DNA of 64,000 bases from Skeletonema tropicum (taxonomy: Eukaryota > Bacillariophyta > Thalassiosirophyceae > Thalassiosirales > Thalassiosiraceae): NCBI GenBank assembly GCA_037178625.1, contig CM074132.1:2356001-2420000 (forward strand). The letters are read 5' to 3'. Position numbers and translations under genes: made by a program. The notes below the pieces were generated by a model. That model searched no databases, had not been told where the DNA came from, and was given only the letters and a program-made list of their open reading frames with translations. Shown here piece by piece: positions 1-9,895 of the stretch (the first letter of the stretch is position 1; each line of letters starts with the position of its first letter).

Positions 1-598
1 AACTTTGACTCCAATCGTATTGATGTGCTCCACAGCTAGATGTCACCTCGGACGAATCCGTACAAGATGCAGTAAACACAGTTCGGTTGAATTGAGGTTC
101 AAATACTAATGATGATAAGTTATTGGCAGGAGTGGTGTCCAATGCTGGTATTTTATGGGGATATCCATTACCAGAGTTGATGGAAGTTTGTGCTATAGGT
201 GTAAGACGGGGTGGTGGATGCATTTGTCCCATTATGTCAAGAGGATGGGAGGGTGGTGGTGGTTACCTCTGGACTTGGACCGTTGATGCATTCGTATTCT
301 TCGGAAGAGCACCAAGCTGCCTTGATGAGTGCGGGATGTACTTGCATGGGAGGAGACTATTTTGCCCATGTTAAGAGAATGTATTTTTGCATATGAAATG
401 ACGGAGGAGGGTAGTTTGGAAGAGCGCATTGCCGCATTCGACAAGATTTCGTTTGGAGGTTGACCGTTTGCAGATTCTGCACCTGATTTTCACATGATGT
501 ATGGACTGGCGAAAATGTTCGGAGATGCCTGTTGTGGCCAGACAATATCCAATGGGGATGTTGGTGTTGTTAGTTATCATCGCTATTTACATGATTGA
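1..598 (+). pseudogene. Decayed short-chain dehydrogenase/reductase (SDR), 5' end outside window
   Basis: Translated in pieces, the plus strand gives classic SDR landmarks in the right order. LDVTSDESV (from base 36) is the nucleotide-binding-side motif. SNAGILWGYP is the NNAG-like motif. VVDAFVP leads into GRVVVVTSGLG, which holds the catalytic-Ser strand, and HMMYGLAK (about 500-523) holds the YxxxK catalytic pair. The frame changes at about 36, at a G-run near 206-210, and near 345-350, and there are in-frame stops at 93-95 (TGA) and 461-463 (TGA). The final stop is TGA at 596-598. No GT-AG intron pattern explains these shifts, so this is most likely a pseudogene truncated by the window edge. 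Heavy sequencing error is the alternative. The family assignment is fairly secure; the substrate is unknown. Confidence 0.7.
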
Positions 599-773
599 AA
601 GAGACAATGATGCATCTCTCTATCTGTTTGGAGGAATGAGCATGTTATTATTGTTATTAGTTGTCTACTGATTGATGCTCCTCGCCTCGATTCATTTCGA
701 ATTTCATCACCAGAGAAGCTCTGTGAATCATTCTCTCTAATTTTTTGAACCATGAGTAATTTTTCCTAACAGA

Positions 774-1232
774 TCATAGTTCCTCATGATCAAAATGTCC
801 AGGTTCTTTCACATTAAAATTTTGATAATTACTCCAAGCACTCCATTCCCCATCAATCTTGACACGTAAATGAAATTTGTTGAGTCCCTGAGGGCAACCG
901 GGCATCACATGACAAGGCTGCCCACCACAAAAGTTATCCGCATCGACTTCAATAATTTCCCCATCCACATCACCATTCTCCGCCCCCGATTCTTCCGAAA
1001 TGTGATTGCAGTTGTGACAGAGCTGATATTTTTCTGCTCCATCCATGGGTGGGTCCCATTTGATAATGGCTTTGAGGAGATGCTCTTCTCCGTCGACTAG
1101 TTGGCCTGACCTGTGATAGTGTTGCTTTACTCGAGCTGTGGCTTTGAAAGTTGGGCGATCTATTGTTGCTGCTATGGTGACGAGAAGAGGCACGAGCAGG
1201 AGGGAGAGGAGGCAAGTGGTGGTGGACATCAT
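774..1232 (-). CDS. Secreted small protein with fibronectin-III-like fold
   Basis: The frame is open from 1325, but the upstream start there is TTG. The tandem ATGs at 1230-1232 and 1227-1229 immediately precede a typical signal peptide (MMSTTTCLLSLLLVPLLV, then AATIDRP), so I take the start there, giving about 152 aa. The mature part has the pattern of one FN3-type beta sandwich. IIKWDPPMDGAEKYQL resembles strands A-C, there are paired cysteines (CHNC, CGGQPCHVMPGC), and FHLRVKIDGEWSAWSNY carries a WSxWS-like box near the C-terminus. The role is probably extracellular or cell-surface binding, and no enzyme motif is visible. It diverges from the alpha/beta hydrolase gene across a shared upstream region. 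The stop is TGA at 774-776. Function is unassigned. Confidence 0.72.
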   Translation of the reverse strand: MMSTTTCLLSLLLVPLLVTIAATIDRPTFKATARVKQHYHRSGQLVDGEEHLLKAIIKWDPPMDGAEKYQLCHNCNHISEESGAENGDVDGEIIEVDADNFCGGQPCHVMPGCPQGLNKFHLRVKIDGEWSAWSNYQNFNVKEPGHFDHEEL

Positions 1233-1677
1233 TGTTTTGGTTGGTTGACCAGCCCGGGCGGAGGCGGATCGACGTTTGTGCAAAATGAAATAATGAGAGG
1301 CGAGTTGATCGTGAGAGCAAAGCAAAGTTCCAAGTGCAAAAAAAGATCTTTTTCTTCAGTGGCGCTTTGAACCACTACGACATTTACCTCCCCTACGTTA
1401 CCTTCGTCATCACAATCCACATCGACCATCGATCGCCTCGACCATGACGTGTTCGACTGGTAGTACATAGCTAATACTTGCGCAGCTCCAACACATAAGT
1501 AAGTACAATAGAACAAGAAGAAGTTGCTGCGTCGTTGCATGGTCAAGCTAAGCAGAAGAAGGCAGCTGACATACGCATCCTATTTTTCAGCCTCAGATTG
1601 CACAACAACAACAACAAGAACAGCATAAGCATTATCAACAACTCTTCCATAGAGACTCCACTACTTGTTCATCAAAT
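1233..1677. promoter_or_regulatory. Divergent intergenic region, probable bidirectional promoter
   Basis: This 445-bp stretch separates the start of the secreted FN3-like gene (minus) from the start of the alpha/beta hydrolase gene (plus), so both promoters must lie here. A CAACAACAACAACAAG run at about 1600-1620 probably belongs to the hydrolase 5' UTR. No TATA box or named operator is evident. Confidence 0.4.
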
Positions 1678-2811
1678 ATGAGGGCAATCACAGGGCTGTT
1701 GTTTCTTATATCATCCATTCTCTCTGCATCTTCCTTCAGCTTTTCTCCACAACCTGCATCCAAACAACAGACTGCAACAGATCTAAGCAGAATCCCCATC
1801 GTCATATGTCCAGGCTTTGGTAACGATGCCATTGACTACCTCAACCCACTCGACCAAGGGGAAGAATACAGTTTTGTCAATGCACTTATCAAACGTGGGT
1901 TCAACCCAGATTTGATACAAGTGCTACCTCTGAAACGATATGAATGGATACGTGTGGCCGGAGGATTATTCGATATCCCGAACTTCTACACCATGACGTG
2001 TACTCCGGAGGGGTTGGGTTATGGTTGGTATGTTAAGCGATTACGACGAACAATTGAGGAAATGCATCAAAAAAGTGGTGGGGAGAGATGTTTGCTTTTG
2101 TCGCACTCTGCCGGGGGTTGGTTAGCTAGAGCTTGTTTGGGGGATGGCAGTTGGAATGTCGAACAAATAATTAACAATAATGATGCAGAGATAAGTAATG
2201 AGGACGACAAACCTGCACGAGCGGCAGATCGTGTCCGTGCACTCATTACACTGGGGGCGGTGCACAAACCTCCTGAGAAGGAATTCGAAGCAACATGTGT
2301 CACCCGTGGTGCATTGAAATATTTGAATTCAGAGTACCCGGGTGCCTTCCTTGCTGATGAAGGAATTGCTTATGTGTCAGTCGGTGGGGATGCTATTGTC
2401 GGGAAGGAGAAAACGGTTGTATCAGAAGCTAGTGTTGTTGATGATGAAGAGAAGGTCGGATCTGAGCAAGTGAATCAGGTGTACAATAATCGAGGAGAAG
2501 GGTCTGCGTCGTCTGTGGCGTACACATCCTATGCAGCTGTTAGCGGTATTGGCGAACTGACAGGTGATGGTGTTGTTCCTCTTGAATGGTCTTTGCTTGA
2601 AGGATCAAAAACGATTGTATTGGATGGAGTGTTGCATTCAATAAATGAAGCCGGTACCACATTGCCAACGGACAGATGGTATGGATCTGATGCAGTATTG
2701 GATCGTTGGTTGCAAGAGGCACTGGAAGAGGCCGGATTAAATGTTGAGGGGAAAAAGAATGGAGAGCAATATAATATTTTTGATTCAATTCAGCAGATGT
2801 TGTCTTTCTAA
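1678..2811 (+). CDS. Alpha/beta hydrolase, lipase/esterase-like, probably plastid-targeted
   Basis: This is a 377-aa single-exon protein. The N-terminus (MRAITGLLFLISSILSASSF) is a signal peptide ending in an S-A-S-S-F-S context, like the ASAF-type cleavage motif of bipartite plastid presequences in diatoms. Plastid import is inferred from this. The hydrolase core starts at IPIVICPGFG (39-48). The nucleophile elbow is LSHSAGGW with Ser144, and likely acid and base partners are Asp297 in TGDGVVPLEW and His320 in LDGVLHS. This matches plant and algal chloroplast alpha/beta hydrolases of the GHSxGG type; the substrate (lipid or other ester) is unknown. An acidic insert lies at about 165-180 and another at about 245-270. 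The start ATG is at 1678. The stop lies only 29 bp from the stop of the convergent STAND ATPase gene, so the transcripts must overlap or abut. Confidence 0.85.
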   Translation: MRAITGLLFLISSILSASSFSFSPQPASKQQTATDLSRIPIVICPGFGNDAIDYLNPLDQGEEYSFVNALIKRGFNPDLIQVLPLKRYEWIRVAGGLFDIPNFYTMTCTPEGLGYGWYVKRLRRTIEEMHQKSGGERCLLLSHSAGGWLARACLGDGSWNVEQIINNNDAEISNEDDKPARAADRVRALITLGAVHKPPEKEFEATCVTRGALKYLNSEYPGAFLADEGIAYVSVGGDAIVGKEKTVVSEASVVDDEEKVGSEQVNQVYNNRGEGSASSVAYTSYAAVSGIGELTGDGVVPLEWSLLEGSKTIVLDGVLHSINEAGTTLPTDRWYGSDAVLDRWLQEALEEAGLNVEGKKNGEQYNIFDSIQQMLSF

Positions 2812-2840
2812 AAAGCACTTAATTGCACAATCCTCATTAT

Positions 2841-5800
2841 TTAGGCACTTCCCTTTGGGACTTCGACCGTAGCACTTCCATTGGAATTTATTTGTTCTAT
2901 CTCTTTCGAGACTGACTCTATTTTCACCGAACTCCCCCACTTACTGTAGCAGTTCCTTGCCTGATTGAAGAACTTCTTCGCCTGCTCAAGATCTCCATTC
3001 CGTTGACAGTGAAATGCCGACAACTCGCATGCCAAGCCTTGTTCGTGCAAAAACTTCGCAGAACGTGCTGCCATTATAGCAGCCCCATAGGAATTTCTTG
3101 CTTCTTTATTGTAGCCTTGGAAAGAATACTTTTCGGCTTCAAGCAAGTAGACTTTGTTTCTATAATTCCATCTTGACAGATCTTCAGCTTCCTTGAGCGC
3201 ACCGTGAGCAATTTTATAAACCTGTGCACATTTTTTGGTGAACTTCCCCTTTCTCAGCAGAACGAACGAATTCAAGCCATGATAGAATAGAGCTACAAGA
3301 CGATGATGTTTACCGCTGTCCTTTGTTTCTAATAGCTTCTCAGCATAATGATAGCACCGATCGTGATATCCCAGCCAAAAGGATTGCAATACTTTGTGAA
3401 AGCTCAATGTTTCGGACTGGCGATCAAGGTAGGGGACTTCGTTCGCAGCTTCTTTTTCTCCATTTTTAATAGTACGACTAGTATTTTCTCCGTTGTCAAT
3501 CAAAGCAGAAATTGTCTCTCTGTAAATTAGCATGTAGCTTCTTGATAAAGTGTTGCCATGGTGACCGAAGAGCGTGAGATACTTGTCAGTTTCACGTAAC
3601 AGGTTTGGAAGATTAGCACCTCCTAAGATAGAGTACCTTATTTCGCCATTTGCATTGAGGAATGCAAATACAGTGTCACCACTGGCGACTCCAAATTCAT
3701 AGCCCTAAACAATCCAAAACATGAGTTACTACAGCGGCAAAAATATTCGGGTAAAATACACATATTCAATTGCGACTCACTGTGCGAGCACGTTCTGCAC
3801 ACTTCTGGACAGGATCACAATGCTGAAGAACGTAGCTATACGAATGATCTACACGCGACTTCATGTCCGAGTAATCAAACTTACTTCGCAACATTGACAT
3901 GCCTAGGGCCCCTATTTTATAGCCAAGCTGTACGCATTCTTTTGGTAGCGTTGAAATATTGCACAGAAGAATAGAAATGCCGACCAATCCAACCAATGAA
4001 TATTTGCACAAGCCATTTGCCATTGTAAGCTGAATAGTCCTGTGATTGGTCCAAGGAAGAAGCTGCAGGTCAATTAAAGGGTGAGATACGAGTGCAGATG
4101 TATTGGTGCCCAGCAAAAATAAGCAAGTTACTCACCTCAGGCTTTAAAAAGTAGGATACAGTTCCCATCAAGACCATGAACCTCATCGCTGTCTCTGAGT
4201 GTTCATCAGCTTCTTTCAACTGGTGCAATCTGTCTTCCGACAATCCACTGATGAGCATTATAGTTTCTTGGATCAACTTTTTGCTTTCCTCAGGTGTCAC
4301 GTACTCTGGAATCTCCTCACCGAGTTGAGCCAAGACATCCTGACAAGTCATGTGAGCCTCCTCTCCTCGCTCTTGCGAATGAAGGAGATTCACATACAGA
4401 TAATATGCTTCCACTTTGTCTTCCAATGACGTCGCCTTGTTTATTATAAGTTTTAAAGCCGCTTCCGATTTCTCCATATCACCACCTGAACATGCGACTT
4501 TAGCCGTAGCTATGTATAATTCAAGGCTTAGACGATAGCTACTTTGCCAGCGATCATCAGGAAGCAGCTGCAATGAGACGTCCAGGTATGCAGATGCTGT
4601 TTCATAATCAGATCTGCTCATTGCAGCTAGGCCCGCTGCGTGATTGAGAGATGCTACTTCAAGACGCATAGAAGGACTGCTTTGCTTCAATGAATCAAGG
4701 TTATAGTTGATTTGATCAGCGACGGTGAGAACTGTAGTATCATCAAGGCTATCTCCTTTGGAGATGCTCATTCTTAGAGCTTCTCCAAGCATGCAGTGAA
4801 AACTAGAGGGCGTTGCAATTTGTAAAGAAAGTGAGTCACGATGAAAATGTATATAATAAAGTATGGTATGGCGAGACTGATTAACGAAGGACACTTACTC
4901 GTCTTTTTCATCATCAGGAATGATACTGTACGCCGCCTCCTTGACTTTGTCATGAACAAAGACGTAACACAGAGGCTTCCCCACTCTAGACACGAACCCG
5001 TCTGATATTGCTTCTTCTACGCCTGAGAGTATGTTGGCAAATTGGGACGTTGTGTTGAGATATGATATGATTTTTACGTCGACTTCGTTTCCGAATGAAG
5101 ACAGAACCTTCAGGGCCATCTGAACTTCCATTCTCATCCTACTCATTTTGTTTGCCAGAAGGAAGAGCACGTTGTTAGTAATTTTTTCCTTTTTGATTAG
5201 ATCCTCGTCCCAGTCCCATCGTTCTAAGCTCACGCTGAAATGAAGCAAACCGCGATCTACCAATGACCGCAAAAACTCGAGGAAAAAGAATGGGTCTGGG
5301 AGTGAAAGTGCAGGATGCGATGTAAGGAGAAGTTAGAGATAATATACAGTCAAACGAGCGTCATGCCACGCGCGTGCTACTTACTCCCTTCAGTCTTTTC
5401 GTGTATGATTGATGATAAACCTCGAGTGACTCGGGGGAAAAGGCATAGTTCATCAGATACGAGAGTGTTCAAATCATCACACTTCACTCCATCTAACATC
5501 AACTTTTGTACCGAACATGCTTTGCTTGCTTCTAGATTTCTCATGAGGCTAGACACGGCATGATTAGACGTCACCTCATTGCTTCTATAGCAGCCAACGA
5601 ACAAACAGTTACTGGCCCCTGTTGCATTATCGCAGAGGATGTGTTGAATGACTTCCAGTGTCATACTATTGCACCACTATGGAAAGGCATTGGGAGGGAA
5701 TTCAATCTTAATCAAATCCATGGATATTTTTACAACCAAATAATTGCATTTTGCATTTACTTACCTGCAAGTCATCGAGAAATATCATGACCGGATGGGA

Positions 5801-7039
5801 TTTGCTGGACACTGCTCTAATAAAATGCTGAAGGATGAAGCACACGCTCTGGAGATTCATTTGTGTGCTGTTTTGTCCTGGTACTTGCTTCTCAAATGTC
5901 ATGGATGCAGGCATGAAACCACCTGCTTGAGGAAGCAGTCTCCTAAGCAGCGATAAATCTCCAAATGTTTCGGTGAGCCGATCAACAATATATTGCATAT
6001 CCTGAGGGGAAGTTCTACTTTGGATCAAAACACAAAGTCTATCGAACGCAGAGATCAATTCTAGCAGAGGCCCCCCTCTCGCTACTTGATCGAATTTCTG
6101 AGTTAGCACATATCCACCAGATGCATTCACAACACTGGCCATTACACTCTCCACGAGACGAGTCTTTCCAGATCCAGAGAAGCCACCAACAAAGAGTGCC
6201 ACAGTTTCACCTACACACACTCTGCTGAATGCATCATTCATGAGCAAGATCTCATGGGTCCGGCCATATAATTTCTTCTTTTGCAGCCGAAGTTGTAGCT
6301 GCTCATTCCCAAGTGTATTTGAAGTGAATAATAGTCTGTTAGGATGGAGCAACAGGAGATGCAGATCATCGCTCCCCTCTTTCAAAGAGGAGTAAGTGTT
6401 ACGAGGACAAGGCAAGTTACCGCATTCTACCAAGTTCTGCACAAGCATGCAAATATTTGGTGGCGATCCCAATTCACGTAATGTGGAATACGTCAAACGC
6501 AGCCCCCCTTTAGCCATCTCATCTTGACAATTATGTGGCGAAGTGTAATCGTTCCCTTCCAACTTGTTCTCTAGGAAAGGATCCAAATTAGAGTATATTT
6601 GATATAATAGAATACCAAGCAGATGGCAAATTGTGCTCTCTTTAATTTGCTCAAATCCCGGCGTACTACTTCCGGGCGGGGGGGATGTAATGCTCACCAC
6701 CAAATTTCTCCCGGCCTCTTCTTCGACATCACAAGATGGTCTGCCGAGATCTGATGGGTCAACGATGGTCAACGACAGCTTCTCTGAGATCATATCAACT
6801 CCTATGATATCCTCTGCGGAAGTCGGTAAATAATGCAACTTCTTTGTCCGGACAACAAAATTATCGAGACTAATTTTATCAGCAGACAACGGAGCGGTTG
6901 TCATCGATTTCTGAAGCAATTCTGCAGCAGCATAGGCGACCGTGGTCTTTCGTATGATTAGCCGCTTCTCATCAGGATTTTTTCCCAACTCTGCGTCGAG
7001 CCATTTCCTCAACGGCATCTCCTCGATGGTGTTTGTCAT
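2841..7039 (-). CDS. STAND/AAA-type signalling ATPase with kinase-like N-terminus and TPR-like C-terminus, six exons
   Basis: Exons, in transcript order, are 7039-5765, 5676-5385, 5295-4899, 4802-4136, 4062-3781 and 3704-2841. Every junction is GT-AG (GTAAG or GTGAG donors) and the phases close to an uninterrupted 1258-aa frame. Introns are 73-96 bp. Residues about 1-240 resemble a degenerate protein kinase C-lobe (HLLGILLYQIYSNLDPF like helix F). From 258, LYGRTHEILLM leads into Walker A GGFSGSGKT (285-293). Walker B VMIFLDDLQW spans the first junction (about 417-426). Next come sensor-like (VGCYRSNEV) and winged-helix regions (NPFFFLEFLRSLVDRG, then YVFVHDKVKEAAYSII), followed by a long helical TPR-like repeat. 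This order matches predicted ATPases found between a Ser/Thr kinase domain and GAF/histidine kinase or cyclase domains. Here no output domain follows; the protein ends at the TPR region (stop TAA 2841-2843). It is probably a cytosolic signalling switch; the ligand is unknown. Confidence 0.85.
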
Positions 7040-8054
7040 TATTGAAATAATATTTTTTTTAGACTGATGTTGTTGTGAATAAAGTTAGTTAGCCGATCGA
7101 AATGGATTATTGCTGCGCAGATAAGACAGATTACAGATTACAGAGTCAAGCTGCAACAGAGCGAGTCAAAATCTAAAAGAGGAGGATTTAGATCTAAATA
7201 GCTCTGACTACGAGAAAGAGGGTAAGAATCAGGGTAAGAATATTCTTACCCTGATTCTTACCCTGCAGGGTAAGAATTCTTCCCCTGATTCTTCCCCTGA
7301 TTCTTACCCTGCAAATATATATTTCCGCCTCATCGCCAACTCTTGCCTCTTGCCTCTTGCCCCATCCACCATGACGATGATACTACTTATCCCTCTGCCT
7401 TGGGACAGAGGGAGTATTTGCTAGCGATTTTGAGGAAATGAAAAAAAAGTACAATTTTTTGGTGCGATAGTGTTCAATAATGCAAATGGCTATAAACCGC
7501 GGTCAAACTGGTACCGAACTACAAATTTCATTTAGATTCCGAGTATCTTCATGGACATGTCCTAAAACGTGCTATTACAACTTTTCTACGTACAAACCAT
7601 AGGTAGCCGGTGATTTTTTGTTAGTGATTTTCACGTAGATGCCGACACCCGTGAGACAGCAATACCCTTTCTAGCGGCTGTTGGCAATGGAATCACACCA
7701 TGATATTAGGCAGAGTCTTCACTACTACCCTGCTGAGAATAATACTGCTCTTGGAATCATTAAAATCGGGCTAATATTGGCGTAGATACGGTTGGATCAT
7801 GGCTGAGAGCCAAAAAGAGCCTTGCGCGAGAAAGAGTTAAAATTTCAACAATACAGCACGTACGTGGTACTTACTAGAGTGAGAGCAACTAACAACAACA
7901 TGTTGCATCTTTGTCCAGAATCCTACTCTAAATAATAAGTAAAGTATATATGTAGTAGAGGGTTACATAAAAGTAGTCATTTATCTGAGATTATATCGAT
8001 GTCTGTCACTGAGTGCAGCAGCACTGTTTCGCGGGAAGAACACACGACAAATAT
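7040..8054. other. Intergenic, about 1 kb, no gene seen
   Basis: No convincing coding frame is present on either strand. The 5' flank of the STAND ATPase gene contains the nested palindromes described separately at 7219-7312. The rest is AT-rich and unremarkable. Confidence 0.5.
7219..7312. repeat. Nested perfect palindromes built from a 12-bp unit
   Basis: Positions 7219-7264 form a perfect 46-bp palindrome. Its left arm is two copies of AGGGTAAGAATC (the second one base short) and its right arm the exact reverse complement. Directly after it, 7265-7312 has 13-bp perfect outer arms (GCAGGGTAAGAAT and ATTCTTACCCTGC) around CTTCCCCTGATT units. The block begins 180 bp upstream of the ATG of the STAND ATPase gene. 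It could be a regulatory cruciform, a recombination relic or a small satellite. Confidence 0.9.
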
Positions 8055-9389
8055 CTAATACAGATCTTTAAGAAACAAGAAAGTGGCCATGAAAGTGGTT
8101 GAACGTACGCAAACGAAACACAAGCTGTAGGTATTGCCTGATGAAACTGGATCATTGCGGACAAGTGAAGTACTGCTAGTAGAGGTGGTGGTTGTAGTAA
8201 AATCAGCAGGAATCGTTCCCTGCGACACAGTGACTTGCGTGGTTGTTGCACCAACAGTTCCACCTGCAATTGCTGCCTGAGTTGATGTCGTGGATCCTGC
8301 TGCACAAATTGTAGCATCTGTACTTCCGCATCCGCTCATATTACAGCCTATATCACAGTATCCATTCTCAAACCACATGCACGTCTTATCATCACTCTTC
8401 ACAGCCTCAACACAAGAGGTGCAATCCGTCATACTGCCACAAAGCGCACTGTCTTTCCTATCATCATCTGCCTTAGTGCAGATCTCATCAATCGTCATAC
8501 CAGTAAAGCCGCCTAAAGTAGTGTAGCAAGAAGCATCTGCCACCACACAGCTTGCGTGGCATTCGTCGACAGTCCAGTGGGCGCAGCCTTCATTCTCAAG
8601 ACATTCACTGCAAGTAGTTAGCACAGAGCAATCGACATCTGCTGCAGTGGTTGTAGCACCAACAGTTCCACCTGCAATTGTTGCCTGAGTTGATGTCGTG
8701 GATCCTGCTGCACAAATTGTAGCATCTGTACTTCCGCATCCGCTCATATTACAGCCTGTATCACAGTATCCATTCTCAAACCACATGCACGTCTTATCAT
8801 CACTCTTCACAGCCTCAACACAAGAGGTGCAATCCGTCATACTGCCACAAAGCGCGCTGTCTTTCCTATCATCATCTGCCTTTGTGCAGATCTCATCAAT
8901 CGTCATACCAGTAAAGCCGCCTGAATTAGTGTAGCAAGAAGCATCTGCCACCACACAGCTTGCGTGGCATTCGTCGACAGTCCAGTGGGCGCAGCCTTCA
9001 TTCTCAAGACATTCACTGCAAGTAGTTAGCACAGAGCAATCGACAACTGCTGCAGTAGATGATGTCGCCTGGGTCGTTGATGTTGTCGCTTCATCTAATT
9101 TGAGAACGCAAAGTTCACTGTTGGAGCAAGAGGAAGTCAAACCAGCACATGCATCTGCGATACATTTCGCCTGTGCACATGATGTGGTATTTCCCTCACA
9201 CTCATCGAACGGATCAATACTAGAGGTGGCGTAGCAGCCACACAAGCCGACATCAGTGCTGCTTTGAGAAGGAACCTTGGATCGCTGAGTGAGAGAACAC
9301 TGCTCATCGGATGTACATGACGCGGGGGGAGCGGCTGCCGAGATGATAGTTGGTAGAATTACTAGGTTAAGAAGATGTGACCTCTTCAT
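8055..9389 (-). CDS. Secreted Cys-rich protein with tandem PSI-like modules
   Basis: This is a 444-aa ORF starting at ATG 9389 with signal peptide MKRSHLLNLVILPTIISAAA. An N-terminal Cys-rich region is followed by two copies of a 136-aa unit. Each unit holds two PSI (plexin-semaphorin-integrin)-like modules: CSVLTTCSECLENEGCAHW, then CGSMTDCTSCVEAVKSDD with a CMWFENGYC half. Thr/Ser-rich linkers (TTSTQATIAGGTVGATTT) look O-glycosylatable. The unit repeats are nearly identical at DNA level, so the duplication is recent. The protein is probably extracellular or cell-wall associated; binding partners are unknown. The last about 25 residues are hydrophobic (STTFMATFLFL) and could be read-through of an unrecognised intron or a C-terminal anchor signal, so the C-terminus is less certain. 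Confidence 0.82.
   Translation of the reverse strand: MKRSHLLNLVILPTIISAAAPPASCTSDEQCSLTQRSKVPSQSSTDVGLCGCYATSSIDPFDECEGNTTSCAQAKCIADACAGLTSSCSNSELCVLKLDEATTSTTQATSSTAAVVDCSVLTTCSECLENEGCAHWTVDECHASCVVADASCYTNSGGFTGMTIDEICTKADDDRKDSALCGSMTDCTSCVEAVKSDDKTCMWFENGYCDTGCNMSGCGSTDATICAAGSTTSTQATIAGGTVGATTTAADVDCSVLTTCSECLENEGCAHWTVDECHASCVVADASCYTTLGGFTGMTIDEICTKADDDRKDSALCGSMTDCTSCVEAVKSDDKTCMWFENGYCDIGCNMSGCGSTDATICAAGSTTSTQAAIAGGTVGATTTQVTVSQGTIPADFTTTTTSTSSTSLVRNDPVSSGNTYSLCFVCVRSTTFMATFLFLKDLY
8239..9054. repeat. Direct tandem duplication, 408-bp unit, inside the PSI-like gene
   Basis: Copy 1 is 8239-8646 and copy 2 is 8647-9054. The period is exactly 408 bp (136 codons), so the reading frame is preserved. 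By eye only about ten substitutions separate the copies, clustered toward the ends. Copy number variation between alleles or strains is likely. Confidence 0.92.
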
Positions 9390-9895
9390 AGCATGATGAT
9401 CCTGTTCTTGAAAAGAAATGTCAATAAGCAGTTATTGGAAGTTTATCCAGACGAAGATAGTCAAGCTGATGCAGATGATTTACAGCGCTAGTGCAAGTGA
9501 TAAATATCTCTGTCGTGAAAAGATGCAACGGGAGCTTCGATCGTGTCAAAGGAGATTTGAGAGTTTATTTTAGAATGAAGGGCGGCCGGGGGCCGGGGGG
9601 TAGTTGTAGTTAAGGCTTTCTGCTAAAAATGCGTGCCGGCCGTAGCTGATTACAATAGACACTTGTGAATTATTTGTGAAAGTGATGGTGAGTTGTGAGT
9701 GAGATTTGTAATGATGATGTGGATGTTGAGTTACTCCGATGTAGGTACTTATGTACTTATCGATCAATGACTCACTTCAAAACTCTGAGTCTGAGCGGTG
9801 ATGATAGTCCAATAATAGGCCTACGGACTAGCGATGAGCAGTTGAAGATACTTCGTAAAAGTATTTCAGCTCGTAAAATCTATGAGGAAGATATT
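9390..9895. other. Intergenic, no gene seen
   Basis: This is 506 bp between the start of the PSI-like gene and the TIR element. It includes a short GC-rich run (GGCGGCCGGGGGCCGGGGGG, 9581-9600). No coding frame or RNA gene is recognised. Confidence 0.4.

Noticed and set aside
4070..4134. Unspliced continuation of the fourth STAND ATPase exon
   Set aside because: The frame ends in a stop shortly after a GTGAGT donor; the spliced model keeps phase and domain continuity.
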